Source of the DNA: an uncultured bacterium
GTDB lineage: Bacteria; CSSED10-310; CALFER01
Direction of reading: 5' to 3'
Assembly (NCBI GenBank): GCA_937951895.1
Contig: CALFER010000102.1
Span: 124,001 to 188,000 of the forward strand
DNA: 64,000 bases
The notes beneath the pieces are model-generated. The model was not told the DNA's origin. It was given only the letters and a program-made list of their open reading frames with translations, and did no database searches. The translations under genes and the position numbers were made by a program. This document shows positions 53,142 to 60,512 of the stretch, in pieces. The stretch's first letter is position 1, and each line of letters begins with the position of its first letter.

Positions 53142-55991
53142 TTACTGCGGGGTGTCTCCGCTTGCAGCACGATCCCTGAGGATATCGAACATCCCCGCAG
53201 AGCCGGATCCTCGGTTGATGTAAGGAGTTGGTAACACCGGCGGAGTCCCGGTCTTTGTGTTCTTTGTGGAGGTCAGGCAGTTAACCGGGAAACCGATCTG
53301 AAGGAAGCAGATATCATCCGGGAAACTTGTAAATCCGGTACACGGCTCGGGAATCAGTGCCAGACGATAGGCAAAAACAGAGCCTTGCTGGATCATGAAT
53401 GCGAGATTGATGATGGCGTACTGAGCTCCATTCCTCTGGACGTTGAACGAATCGATTGCCTGTGAGTATGCGAGCGGAGTCGGAGTCGTGAGAGGGAAGA
53501 TGATACCTGAGCACGACGAGAGTGTATCGATCGAACTGCAATCAGTGCCGGTCGTTGCGAAATTCGAGATATGATGATAGGGCGGGTTGGACATCGCCGC
53601 AAATCGATCATGAATATCCGAGGTGATCGAATACGCTGATAGCCCGAATCTACCGGAGTATGGAATGGAGAGCGGCGGATTACAGATCGAACTGGAGAAA
53701 CCGGAGGATGAATTGGGGACGATTTTTAAACTACCCAGATTTGAGAGCACAATGATATCCGGTGGAACTGTCGCTTCAGACATGATGTGACCAGAGGCGA
53801 TCTTGACGGGGTACTCGGATCCGGAAAAAAGCATCGAAGGCCCGGTCTGATAAAATTCATTCCATGGAGAATGCAGCGCGTTGTACAGTCGGTTGAAGAC
53901 GATGAGCTGAGGATTCGACCCGGTACTGTTCGTGATCGCCGCCAGATCGGAATATCCATCTCCATCGAAATCTGCGGCTTCAAGATCAACGATTTTGACA
54001 TTAACGGGCGATGTATAACGGAAAAACCCGACATCCACAATATTGCCACACTGTGTCAGAACACTGAGAATCGAGATTGTGCTCTGTTTGTTGACGCTGT
54101 CATACGTTGAGACGAATATCTCCGGGTACAAGGTCGTCACGTTTTCGCCATCGTAGTTGATATCGCCAACGGCAATAGCTGAAATAGTCGAGTTGGTCGA
54201 TCCAACACGCGCAGAACCGCCCGACACGAAACCATCGATCGACGTGAATGGCATATGATTCATGTAATAGAGGTTCGGATTGAGATTCGGAGGCGAGTCG
54301 ATGGCATAGATCAGATCATTCCAGCGATCCGGTGCCGTCGCCAGATCACAGAAATTGGCTGAAACCATGTCGACCACGTTGGCGATCGGATCGAGGTTCA
54401 GCAGGTACGGGAAACGAAGGGCGTTGTCACACAGGTCGGTCAGATTGATCTGTGTATGGTCAAGAGAAAACGCAATCAGTGCATTGCGGGATCCGACAAT
54501 GATCTCATCACGGTTGAACACATTCCCGTCAGGAGTAGGTGTCGGTGTTTCCGTCAGGATGGGCGTCGGCGTGTCGGTCGCCAGGGGTGTATTCGATGGA
54601 GTGCCAGGTCCGACGGTCGCTGTTCCTGTTGGAGTGTCCGCGGTTGGGGAGGTGGTCGCAGACCCGGTCGGTATCGGAGTCTCAGGGGTGGTCGTGGGGG
54701 TTTCTGTCGGGCCCATCGTCGGTGTTGAGGGGGCGGGCGTTACGGTGACGGGTGTGCGGACGAGGATCGGTGCGCCTTCCAGTTCGAGATTGGGAGGTGT
54801 GAGTGTTGTTGTGAGTGTGAAATCGCGGAAGCGATAGTATTCAGCCGGAGGGGTGGCGTTCGAGCGCGCCAGATTGTTACCCTGTCGAGAGGGTGATCCG
54901 ACTTCGGTCGTAATGTTCAGGCCAACCTGTCGGATGATCTGATCGATACGAACTTCTCCCGTAATACGATTTCCGTTGAGATCGTCATTCGGACCTTCCG
55001 GTTCGAGAACGTGAACCACCGAGTACTCTGGATTATCCAGCAGGAATCGAATTTCTGCGTCGCTCAGGACACCATCTCCGAGATCACCCGACGGTGTATA
55101 AGGTGCTGTCGGATCAGGTGGCTGTCCTCCGCCCCAGTCTCCCCAAAGATCCAAAGGTTCTCCGGGCCAGTCGCCCATTTCCGGATCATCGTTGGGATGG
55201 AAATTGTTCAGAAAATGACCCCAATACACAAACAATGGGTCCGGATAGGATTTACTGGGGTTTGGATAGAGAAATGCGGATCGATCGACAGAACTTCCCG
55301 GGATATAAATGTTTCCACGCATGTTGGTCGCAATGATCTGTCTTCCGGAATAGGTGTTCGCAATGCCGCTGGCCAGGCTCTTGACACCATAGTATTCTTT
55401 GAAAAGAAAGAAATCGCACGGATTCATGTTGTGCGTCATTCCTGTCTCCGTGCTCGCAATCATGTTCTCCGTGTCCATCTCATTGATGGTCATGTCGCCG
55501 TTGAAATCCAATGAAAACCGGACAACCTCGGCGCCAAACTGATCAGACCCGTAAGCGATATTGCGGTCCCATCCCCAATCATTGTTCGGGGGCGGTTCGA
55601 TGAGAAGCCGGATCGGATCGAATTCGCTCAGGGGAGGCAGAGGATTGACGGGGCTTCCGTAGCGATCGAGCTCATTCGTTTTGTCGCGATCGAGATCGGC
55701 GACGAACACGAGTTCGTAGGGGCCGGCACGAAGGATGCGGGGCTGATCATTTTCCGCGTCCCTGCCGGCACCGATCTGAAGGATGTCTTCACGGAGCGAT
55801 CGGAGTGCGTCCTGAGCGGCATTTGCAGCAGCAAGCTCTTCCTGAGTTCCGAAAAGACTATCCTTCGAGCGCATCAGATAGGCATAAACCATTCCCATGA
55901 TGATGGCGAAGATGACAATCGAAATGAGCATTTCGATGAGAGAAAAGCCCTGAATGGTTCGTCGCTTCGATTGATGATGCAGTTCAATCAT
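53142..55991 (-). CDS. PilW/GspJ-like pseudopilin fused to Pro/Thr stalk and beta-propeller head
   Basis: This is a 949-residue prepilin-like protein. The class III leader ends at G15 and the cleavage site QG-FSLIEMLISIVIFAI has Glu at +5. Residues 16-400 resemble a PilW/GspJ minor pilin (LRSLREDILQIGAG). Residues about 407-488 are a low-complexity Pro/Thr linker (TPTPILTETPTPTP). Residues about 490-930 look like an FG-GAP/VCBS beta-propeller with a calcium-type loop DFDGDGYSD near 673-682. In known minor-pilin operons the propeller adhesin PilY1 is a separate protein; here it appears fused to PilW. ATG 55991 follows AAGGGGG. Confidence 0.8.
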   Translation of the reverse strand: MIELHHQSKRRTIQGFSLIEMLISIVIFAIIMGMVYAYLMRSKDSLFGTQEELAAANAAQDALRSLREDILQIGAGRDAENDQPRILRAGPYELVFVADLDRDKTNELDRYGSPVNPLPPLSEFDPIRLLIEPPPNNDWGWDRNIAYGSDQFGAEVVRFSLDFNGDMTINEMDTENMIASTETGMTHNMNPCDFFLFKEYYGVKSLASGIANTYSGRQIIATNMRGNIYIPGSSVDRSAFLYPNPSKSYPDPLFVYWGHFLNNFHPNDDPEMGDWPGEPLDLWGDWGGGQPPDPTAPYTPSGDLGDGVLSDAEIRFLLDNPEYSVVHVLEPEGPNDDLNGNRITGEVRIDQIIRQVGLNITTEVGSPSRQGNNLARSNATPPAEYYRFRDFTLTTTLTPPNLELEGAPILVRTPVTVTPAPSTPTMGPTETPTTTPETPIPTGSATTSPTADTPTGTATVGPGTPSNTPLATDTPTPILTETPTPTPDGNVFNRDEIIVGSRNALIAFSLDHTQINLTDLCDNALRFPYLLNLDPIANVVDMVSANFCDLATAPDRWNDLIYAIDSPPNLNPNLYYMNHMPFTSIDGFVSGGSARVGSTNSTISAIAVGDINYDGENVTTLYPEIFVSTYDSVNKQSTISILSVLTQCGNIVDVGFFRYTSPVNVKIVDLEAADFDGDGYSDLAAITNSTGSNPQLIVFNRLYNALHSPWNEFYQTGPSMLFSGSEYPVKIASGHIMSEATVPPDIIVLSNLGSLKIVPNSSSGFSSSICNPPLSIPYSGRFGLSAYSITSDIHDRFAAMSNPPYHHISNFATTGTDCSSIDTLSSCSGIIFPLTTPTPLAYSQAIDSFNVQRNGAQYAIINLAFMIQQGSVFAYRLALIPEPCTGFTSFPDDICFLQIGFPVNCLTSTKNTKTGTPPVLPTPYINRGSGSAGMFDILRDRAASGDTPQ

Positions 55992-56018
55992 TTGAACCCC
56001 CTTGAACGTTGCTCGATA

Positions 56019-56453
56019 TCAACTGAAATACCTCTGATCGATCATCAGGCTGATCCTGACCGAGTCCAGATCCGGAGCCACTGGTTCCGATCCTGCGCTC
56101 AGCGGCGCACCCGATTTCGGCCAGGATACAATGATATCAATCGTTTTCATGCCACTGAACGGAGTATTGTCTGAAACGCGGATGCTTCTGGTTTCAAACA
56201 GAGACTGTCCGTTACCGTCCAGATCAATCGCCTCGGGAAAAAAACTGCTTGAAACAATGTGATCGTACTCCAGAGTGTGTACCCAATCCAACGCTTCCCG
56301 AGCAGATCGGATCGCTGCGGAATGCGGTGAATGATAAAATGGACAACCCATCACACAGAATCCTCCGATTCCGATCGCCAGCACACACAGAATCATCCAC
56401 CGGCTGAGGTGAAATTGCGTGAGATGCTGTCGAGATCGGAAAATCGAGTTCAT
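56019..56453 (-). CDS. PilV-like minor pilin with a degenerate prepilin site
   Basis: This is a 144-residue protein with one N-terminal helix (WMILCVLAIGIGGFCVM) and the PilV-like continuation AIRSAREALDWVHTLEYD. Its position between the FimT-like and PilW-like genes matches pilV. Where a prepilin has G-FSLIE, this has Q-FHLSR, so the -1 Gly and the +5 Glu are both missing and prepilin peptidase should not cut it. The ATG overlaps the upstream stop by four bases. It could be a membrane-retained variant or an unrelated small anchored protein. Confidence 0.65.
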   Translation of the reverse strand: MNSIFRSRQHLTQFHLSRWMILCVLAIGIGGFCVMGCPFYHSPHSAAIRSAREALDWVHTLEYDHIVSSSFFPEAIDLDGNGQSLFETRSIRVSDNTPFSGMKTIDIIVSWPKSGAPLSAGSEPVAPDLDSVRISLMIDQRYFS

Positions 56454-57175
56454 CGAATGATCCTGACCGTTTTCTGATAGACTCGGATCTGGCGTAAATG
56501 GGTAAGATTATCACGGGAGGTGTCACCCGGCTTATAACGGTAGTTGGCCAGGTAGACCCGTGCCTGATCCGTATGCCGATCATTCATTGCGATCGGTTGA
56601 TCGTCGGGTGTCGCCGAGGATTGCCAGTACATGAATGGGTCCTGATATGTGAAAACCAACCGCTTGACCTGGTAGGTATTGTCCGGAGGGTTGATCAGTG
56701 ACACATTCGAATCCAGGGAGATGGGACCTTTGAACAGCTCATGATCTTCCATCATGTCATTGTGCCGGGTGTCGGTGTGAAAATTGCCGGTCGAGTGATT
56801 GAATTCTCTGGCAAATTCCTCAGAAGGGCCACCGAATTGTGTCGTGAGTCCGAATCGTCGAGATCCATGGCCGCGCCACCCGTCATCGTCAAACAGGAGG
56901 TACGAGTTGGACGGGAGGTGATAGATTTTGTTGTCCGTGCCATAATACAATCGACTGCGGTAAGTCAGCAACACGACCCAGTTGTTTTCTTCAGTGGTCG
57001 CCTTGATAAACGCAAGCTCAAAAATGTCAGCAAGCGATTGCGTGGCGCTATCGAGTGCCATGACCGGAGCATATGAGTTCCAGGAGATGACTGAAACAGC
57101 GCCGAGGACGATGAAAATTCCGACGACCGCAATCAATTCTATCAATGAAAATCCTGCTTGTCTGGTACTCAACAC
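56450..57175 (-). CDS. FimT/GspH-like pseudopilin
   Basis: This is a 241-residue prepilin. The leader is very short (eight residues), and cleavage at AG-FSLIELIAVVGIFIVLGA leaves Glu at +5. The C-terminal domain (about 40-241) is a beta-rich GspH/FimT-type head (LADIFELAFIKATTEENNWVVLL). It starts with GTG at 57175, eight bases after GGGAGG. It is the first gene of the four-gene pilin cluster and follows candidate promoters at 57222-57292. Core pilus genes such as pilB, pilC and pilD are not in this window. Confidence 0.86.
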   Translation of the reverse strand: MLSTRQAGFSLIELIAVVGIFIVLGAVSVISWNSYAPVMALDSATQSLADIFELAFIKATTEENNWVVLLTYRSRLYYGTDNKIYHLPSNSYLLFDDDGWRGHGSRRFGLTTQFGGPSEEFAREFNHSTGNFHTDTRHNDMMEDHELFKGPISLDSNVSLINPPDNTYQVKRLVFTYQDPFMYWQSSATPDDQPIAMNDRHTDQARVYLANYRYKPGDTSRDNLTHLRQIRVYQKTVRIIR

Positions 57176-57221
57176 TCCGTTGGACCTCCCGCTTGAAATT
57201 TCCGATTCGTACGACTTGAAA

Positions 57222-57251
57222 TGTATACCAAATAGAGGGTAAACAAGTCAA
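57222..57251 (-). promoter_or_regulatory. Candidate sigma-70 promoter for the pilin cluster
   Basis: On the minus strand TTGACT (57246-57251) and TATACA (57222-57227) are 18 bases apart, about 47 bases before the GTG start of the FimT-like gene. Both hexamers are decent matches. It may be an alternative to the sigma-54-type site upstream. Confidence 0.4.
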
Positions 57252-57276
57252 ACATACGTCCTGACACGCTATGCCA

Positions 57277-57292
57277 TGCAAAAGAAATACCA
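57277..57292 (-). promoter_or_regulatory. Candidate sigma-54 promoter for the pilin cluster
   Basis: On the minus strand TGGTATTTCTTTTGCA has GG and GC spaced exactly ten apart with a good -12 element (TTGCA) and one mismatch in the -24 element (TGGTA for TGGCA). Pilin genes are sigma-54 controlled in several bacteria. The predicted leader would be about 90 bases. Confidence 0.45.
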
Positions 57293-57435
57293 GTAACGTC
57301 ATCAGCCGCTCCGGCCAGATCAGAATGTGGTCAATGAACCGATCAGAGTGGATAATCCGCACTTTGGCGCGGAAAAGTCAGTTCATCGATTCTGTCTCCG
57401 GTAACAACCGGGTCGAATCTGGATGTTGATGTGAG

Positions 57436-57466
57436 AAAAAAAGTAACAGGCCGTGGAACGGATTAC
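57436..57466 (-). terminator. Probable intrinsic terminator behind the small membrane protein
   Basis: Read on the minus strand, the stop codon is part of a hairpin (GTAA..TTAC outside, CCGT..ACGG inside) followed by seven T residues (57436-57442). The stem is short and interrupted, but the T-run is good. It would end the ntrY-ntrX-pyr transcript before the pilin genes. Confidence 0.5.
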
Positions 57467-57642
57467 TCAGTTGTCTGCTGAATCATCCGGGATTGCCGGT
57501 TGGATTCCGAAGCCACGGCATCCGAAGCGCTCCGGGTTCCTGATCCCTGAGGCGTCATACACATCATGACGGTGAAAAACAGGACCAACACGATCAATGT
57601 ATAATAATAAAGTCGATGCTTGCTTGAAAATAATGCGTCCAT
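57463..57642 (-). CDS. Small single-span membrane protein, unknown
   Basis: This is a 59-residue protein: a short basic N-terminus (MDALFSSKHR), one transmembrane helix (LYYYTLIVLVLFFTVMMCM) and a polar, Ser/Gln-rich tail. ATG 57642 is preceded by GGAGG at a slightly long spacing of 12 bases; the longer frame adds 13 residues. It lies 83 bases after pyrC, is same-stranded, and ends at a likely terminator. No family recognised. The gene call is moderate because it is so short. Confidence 0.5.
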   Translation of the reverse strand: MDALFSSKHRLYYYTLIVLVLFFTVMMCMTPQGSGTRSASDAVASESNRQSRMIQQTTE

Positions 57643-57725
57643 CCGAAGATAGATCCTCCAAACCGGCAACCATAATCCCAACCGGAATTCATGTCAACGG
57701 AAATTGCTTCCCGAGCGCGTTCGCA

Positions 57726-59000
57726 TCAACCCGAATAGGCGATTCTACCCCCCGCGATCGTCATCTCAGCCGCTCCACGCATCGTCCATCCTCGGAATGC
57801 CGTGTTTTTCGATTTGGATATCAGACGCGACGGATCGACGACCCAGAATTTTTCGGGATCGATGATGGTCATATCGGCCACTCTCCCCGTCGCGATCACA
57901 ACGGGTGCAATTCCCAGAATTTTCCGCGGTGCATGACTCATGGTCTCGACCAGACGCTGCAGATCCATTTTCCGCGTATGCACCAGATGCGTCAGGATCA
58001 ACGACAGTGCCGTTTCCAGACCGACAACCCCATTGGGCGCCAGACTGTATTCGACCTCTTTTTCCGTGATCGTATGCGGTGCATGATCGGTCGCGATGCA
58101 ATCGATCGTTCCATCGAGGAGCCCGGCGAGACAAGCGGTTCGATCCCTTTCTGATCGCAAAGGGGGATTCATTTTTGTGTTCGTGTCGAACGAAGCGACG
58201 GCTTCGTCCGTCAAAAAGAGATGATGGGGCGTTACCTCCGCAGTGACTCGGATGCCACGCTGTTTCGCTGCACGAATCAGCTCAACCGATTTTTCCGTGG
58301 AAACATGCGCGATATGCAAACGTCCTCGCACATACTCGCAGATCTGAATATCCCTGCTGACCATGATTTCTTCAGCCAACCCGGGAATGCCTTGCAATCC
58401 GAGCCGGGCGGAAACGGTACCCTCGTGCATGGAGCCGCCTGCCGCAAGATGCAAATCTTCACAATGTTCGATGATTGTCCGGTCAAACCGACGCGCATAC
58501 TCCAGAGCTCTTCGAAGGACTTCACCGTTCGCGACACAGCGGCCGTCATCGGAGAATGCGACTGCTCCACATTCGATCAGTTCGCCCATTTCTGTCAATT
58601 CGTTGCCTTCGAGATTTTTAGTGATGGCGGCGATCGGATAGACCCCGATGGGAGTCCGTCCGGCTCGATCGATGATGAATTGCGTGACTGATTGACAGTC
58701 GTTGACGGGCGATGTGTTGGGCATACACGCCAGGGCAGTGTAACCTCCTGCCGCTGCAGCCCGAGTGCCCGATTCGATTGTTTCCTTGTCTTCGCGCCCG
58801 GGTTCCCGAAGATGTACATGCATGTCGCACAAGCCGGGTATGATCCACTTCCCTGTGGCATCAATCTCGTGTGCATCATCGATCTGAAGATCACGGCCGA
58901 TCGACTCGATCAGGCCATCGCGGATCAGAATATCCGCCTGCTCATTCAATTGACTCGATGGGTCAACTACATGCCCGTTGCGAATGATGATCTGCTCCAT
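57726..59000 (-). CDS. pyrC: Dihydroorotase PyrC
   Basis: This zinc amidohydrolase (424 residues) cyclises carbamoyl aspartate to dihydroorotate. Metal ligands are seen in DMHVHLREPGRED (near residues 59-71), the EHCEDLHLA segment, LHIAHVST and ATDHAPHT. This is the longer type I (bacterial PyrC class II/AllB-like) form, as usual in pyrB-pyrC operons. ATG at 59000 has better spacing from GAGAGG than the GTG one codon upstream. It starts 18 bases after the pyrB stop and completes pyrR-pyrB-pyrC. Confidence 0.95.
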   Translation of the reverse strand: MEQIIIRNGHVVDPSSQLNEQADILIRDGLIESIGRDLQIDDAHEIDATGKWIIPGLCDMHVHLREPGREDKETIESGTRAAAAGGYTALACMPNTSPVNDCQSVTQFIIDRAGRTPIGVYPIAAITKNLEGNELTEMGELIECGAVAFSDDGRCVANGEVLRRALEYARRFDRTIIEHCEDLHLAAGGSMHEGTVSARLGLQGIPGLAEEIMVSRDIQICEYVRGRLHIAHVSTEKSVELIRAAKQRGIRVTAEVTPHHLFLTDEAVASFDTNTKMNPPLRSERDRTACLAGLLDGTIDCIATDHAPHTITEKEVEYSLAPNGVVGLETALSLILTHLVHTRKMDLQRLVETMSHAPRKILGIAPVVIATGRVADMTIIDPEKFWVVDPSRLISKSKNTAFRGWTMRGAAEMTIAGGRIAYSG

Positions 59001-59018
59001 CACGGTTCCTCTCCGGTG

Positions 59019-59957
59019 TTAATTTGATTGTTCGCGACTGCTGCGTCCTCCGAGGAGGAACAGGAGTGCCATCCGTACCGCGATTCCGTTACTGACTTGC
59101 TCCAGGATGATTGAATGCGGACCGTCGGCGACCGCCGGATCGATCTCGACGCCCCGGTTCAATGGACCAGGATGCATGACGAGAACCTTCGCGGGCGCCA
59201 GTTTGAGTCTCTCGGGGGTCAGGCAGTAGTATCGTGAATATTCCCTGAGGGACGGGATCAGCACCTTCCCCTGACGTTCACGCTGGATCCGCAACATCAT
59301 GATGACATCCGCTTTCGGAATTACGGACTCGAAATCATAGGAAACCTCAACTCCGAGATCATCGACCCGATGCGGGAGCAGAGTGGGCGGTGCGACCAGA
59401 ATCACGCGGGCCTTCTTTTTTACCAGGCCGAATATATTCGACCGGGCCACGCGGCTGTGATCGATATCCCCGACGATGGCGACCGTCAGATTTTCGAGTG
59501 ATCCCGTGTGTTGTCGGATGGTCAGCATGTCGAGGAGTGCCTGCGTGGGGTGTTCATGAGCGCCGTCACCGGCATTGATCACGGAGGCATGTGCGCGTGA
59601 GGCAATGAAATGGGATGCTCCGGGGATGCCGTGCCGCATGACGATGATATCGGCATTCATGGCTTCAAGATTCCGGACCGTATCGAGAAGTGTTTCGCCT
59701 TTTGAGAAACTCGATCCGCTGGTTGCAAAATTGATGGAATCCGCTGAGAGGCGCTTTTCAGCGATCTCGAAAGAAATCCGAGTTCGTGTGCTGGGTTCGT
59801 GAAAAAAGTTCACCACAGTTTTCCCGCGAAGTGTCGGAACCTTTTTGATGACGCGCTGCGAGATCTCGCTGAACGAGTCTGCGGTGTCGAGTATCAGATC
59901 GATTTCATCGACATTCAATTCAGCGATACCCAGAATATCTTTGTTTCGAAGTGGCAA
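59019..59957 (-). CDS. pyrB: Aspartate carbamoyltransferase catalytic subunit
   Basis: This enzyme joins carbamoyl phosphate and aspartate in the committed step of pyrimidine synthesis. The 312 residues show FHEPSTRTRISFE (carbamoyl phosphate loop), VMRHGIPGASHF, HEHPTQALLDMLTI, VAIVGDIDHSRVARSN and VMHPGPLNRGVEID. It starts with TTG at 59957, eight bases after GGGAG and three after the pyrR stop. There is no pyrI regulatory subunit nearby, so control is probably through PyrR. Confidence 0.96.
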   Translation of the reverse strand: MPLRNKDILGIAELNVDEIDLILDTADSFSEISQRVIKKVPTLRGKTVVNFFHEPSTRTRISFEIAEKRLSADSINFATSGSSFSKGETLLDTVRNLEAMNADIIVMRHGIPGASHFIASRAHASVINAGDGAHEHPTQALLDMLTIRQHTGSLENLTVAIVGDIDHSRVARSNIFGLVKKKARVILVAPPTLLPHRVDDLGVEVSYDFESVIPKADVIMMLRIQRERQGKVLIPSLREYSRYYCLTPERLKLAPAKVLVMHPGPLNRGVEIDPAVADGPHSIILEQVSNGIAVRMALLFLLGGRSSREQSN

Positions 59958-59960
59958 GGC

Positions 59961-60512
59961 TCAATCTCCCTTCTCGAGAATCACCTGATCCGAAGACTCG
60001 CCCTGTTCTTTCAATCGAACATGGACCTTCTGATCAGGCGTGGTTGCTATCTCAAGTCCCACAAAATCAGGACGAATCGGAAACTCGCGCAAACCCCGAT
60101 CCACAAGCACTGCAAGACGAATGGCCCGTGGCCTTCCAAAATCGATCAGCGCGTCAAGTGCTGCCCGAACGGTTCTGCCTGTGTAAAGGACATCATCCAC
60201 CAGGATGATGTTCCTGCCCGAGACCTCGAACGGGATATCCGTCTGCCGGACAATCGGCTGATTGATCTCAAGAGCAATATCATCGCGGTACAGAGTGATA
60301 TCGAGAATTCCGAAGTCCGGTTCCTGCCGTGCTCGATCGGAGATGGCATGCACGAGTCGTCGCCCGAGATGGGCACCACCGGTTTGAATCCCGACAACGG
60401 CGATCTGGTCGAGATCGGGATAGGTGGAAACGATTTCCTGAGCAAACCTCTGAATCACATCCCGGATTTCGGATTCATTCAGAATCGTTCCCGGTTCGGT
60501 TCCCTTTCTCAT
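59961..60512 (-). CDS. pyrR: Pyrimidine regulatory protein/uracil phosphoribosyltransferase PyrR
   Basis: PyrR binds UMP and pyr mRNA to promote attenuation, and can act as uracil phosphoribosyltransferase. The 183 residues show VVGIQTGGAHLGRRL, the PRPP loop NIILVDDVLYTGRTVRAALDAL and the basic LVDRGLREFPIRPDFVG, as in the family. ATG 60512 follows AGGAGGAATTCT. The first 38 bases lie inside the end of the ntrX gene, so pyr expression seems tied to that transcript. I saw no PyrR-type attenuator between pyrR and pyrB, as they are only three bases apart. Confidence 0.94.
   Translation of the reverse strand: MRKGTEPGTILNESEIRDVIQRFAQEIVSTYPDLDQIAVVGIQTGGAHLGRRLVHAISDRARQEPDFGILDITLYRDDIALEINQPIVRQTDIPFEVSGRNIILVDDVLYTGRTVRAALDALIDFGRPRAIRLAVLVDRGLREFPIRPDFVGLEIATTPDQKVHVRLKEQGESSDQVILEKGD

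Larger units (their letters stand above)
57176..57462. other. 287-base intergenic region before the pilin cluster
   Basis: No credible gene is visible. It contains the terminator of the small membrane protein gene near 57436-57466 and candidate sigma-54 and sigma-70 promoters, reported separately. The stretch 57293-57430 shows nothing I can interpret. Confidence 0.5.

Noticed and set aside
54520..54780. Low-complexity repeats suggesting a minisatellite or CRISPR-like array
   Set aside because: The sequence encodes the Pro/Thr linker in the open frame of the pilin fusion. Units are irregular and there are no spacers.
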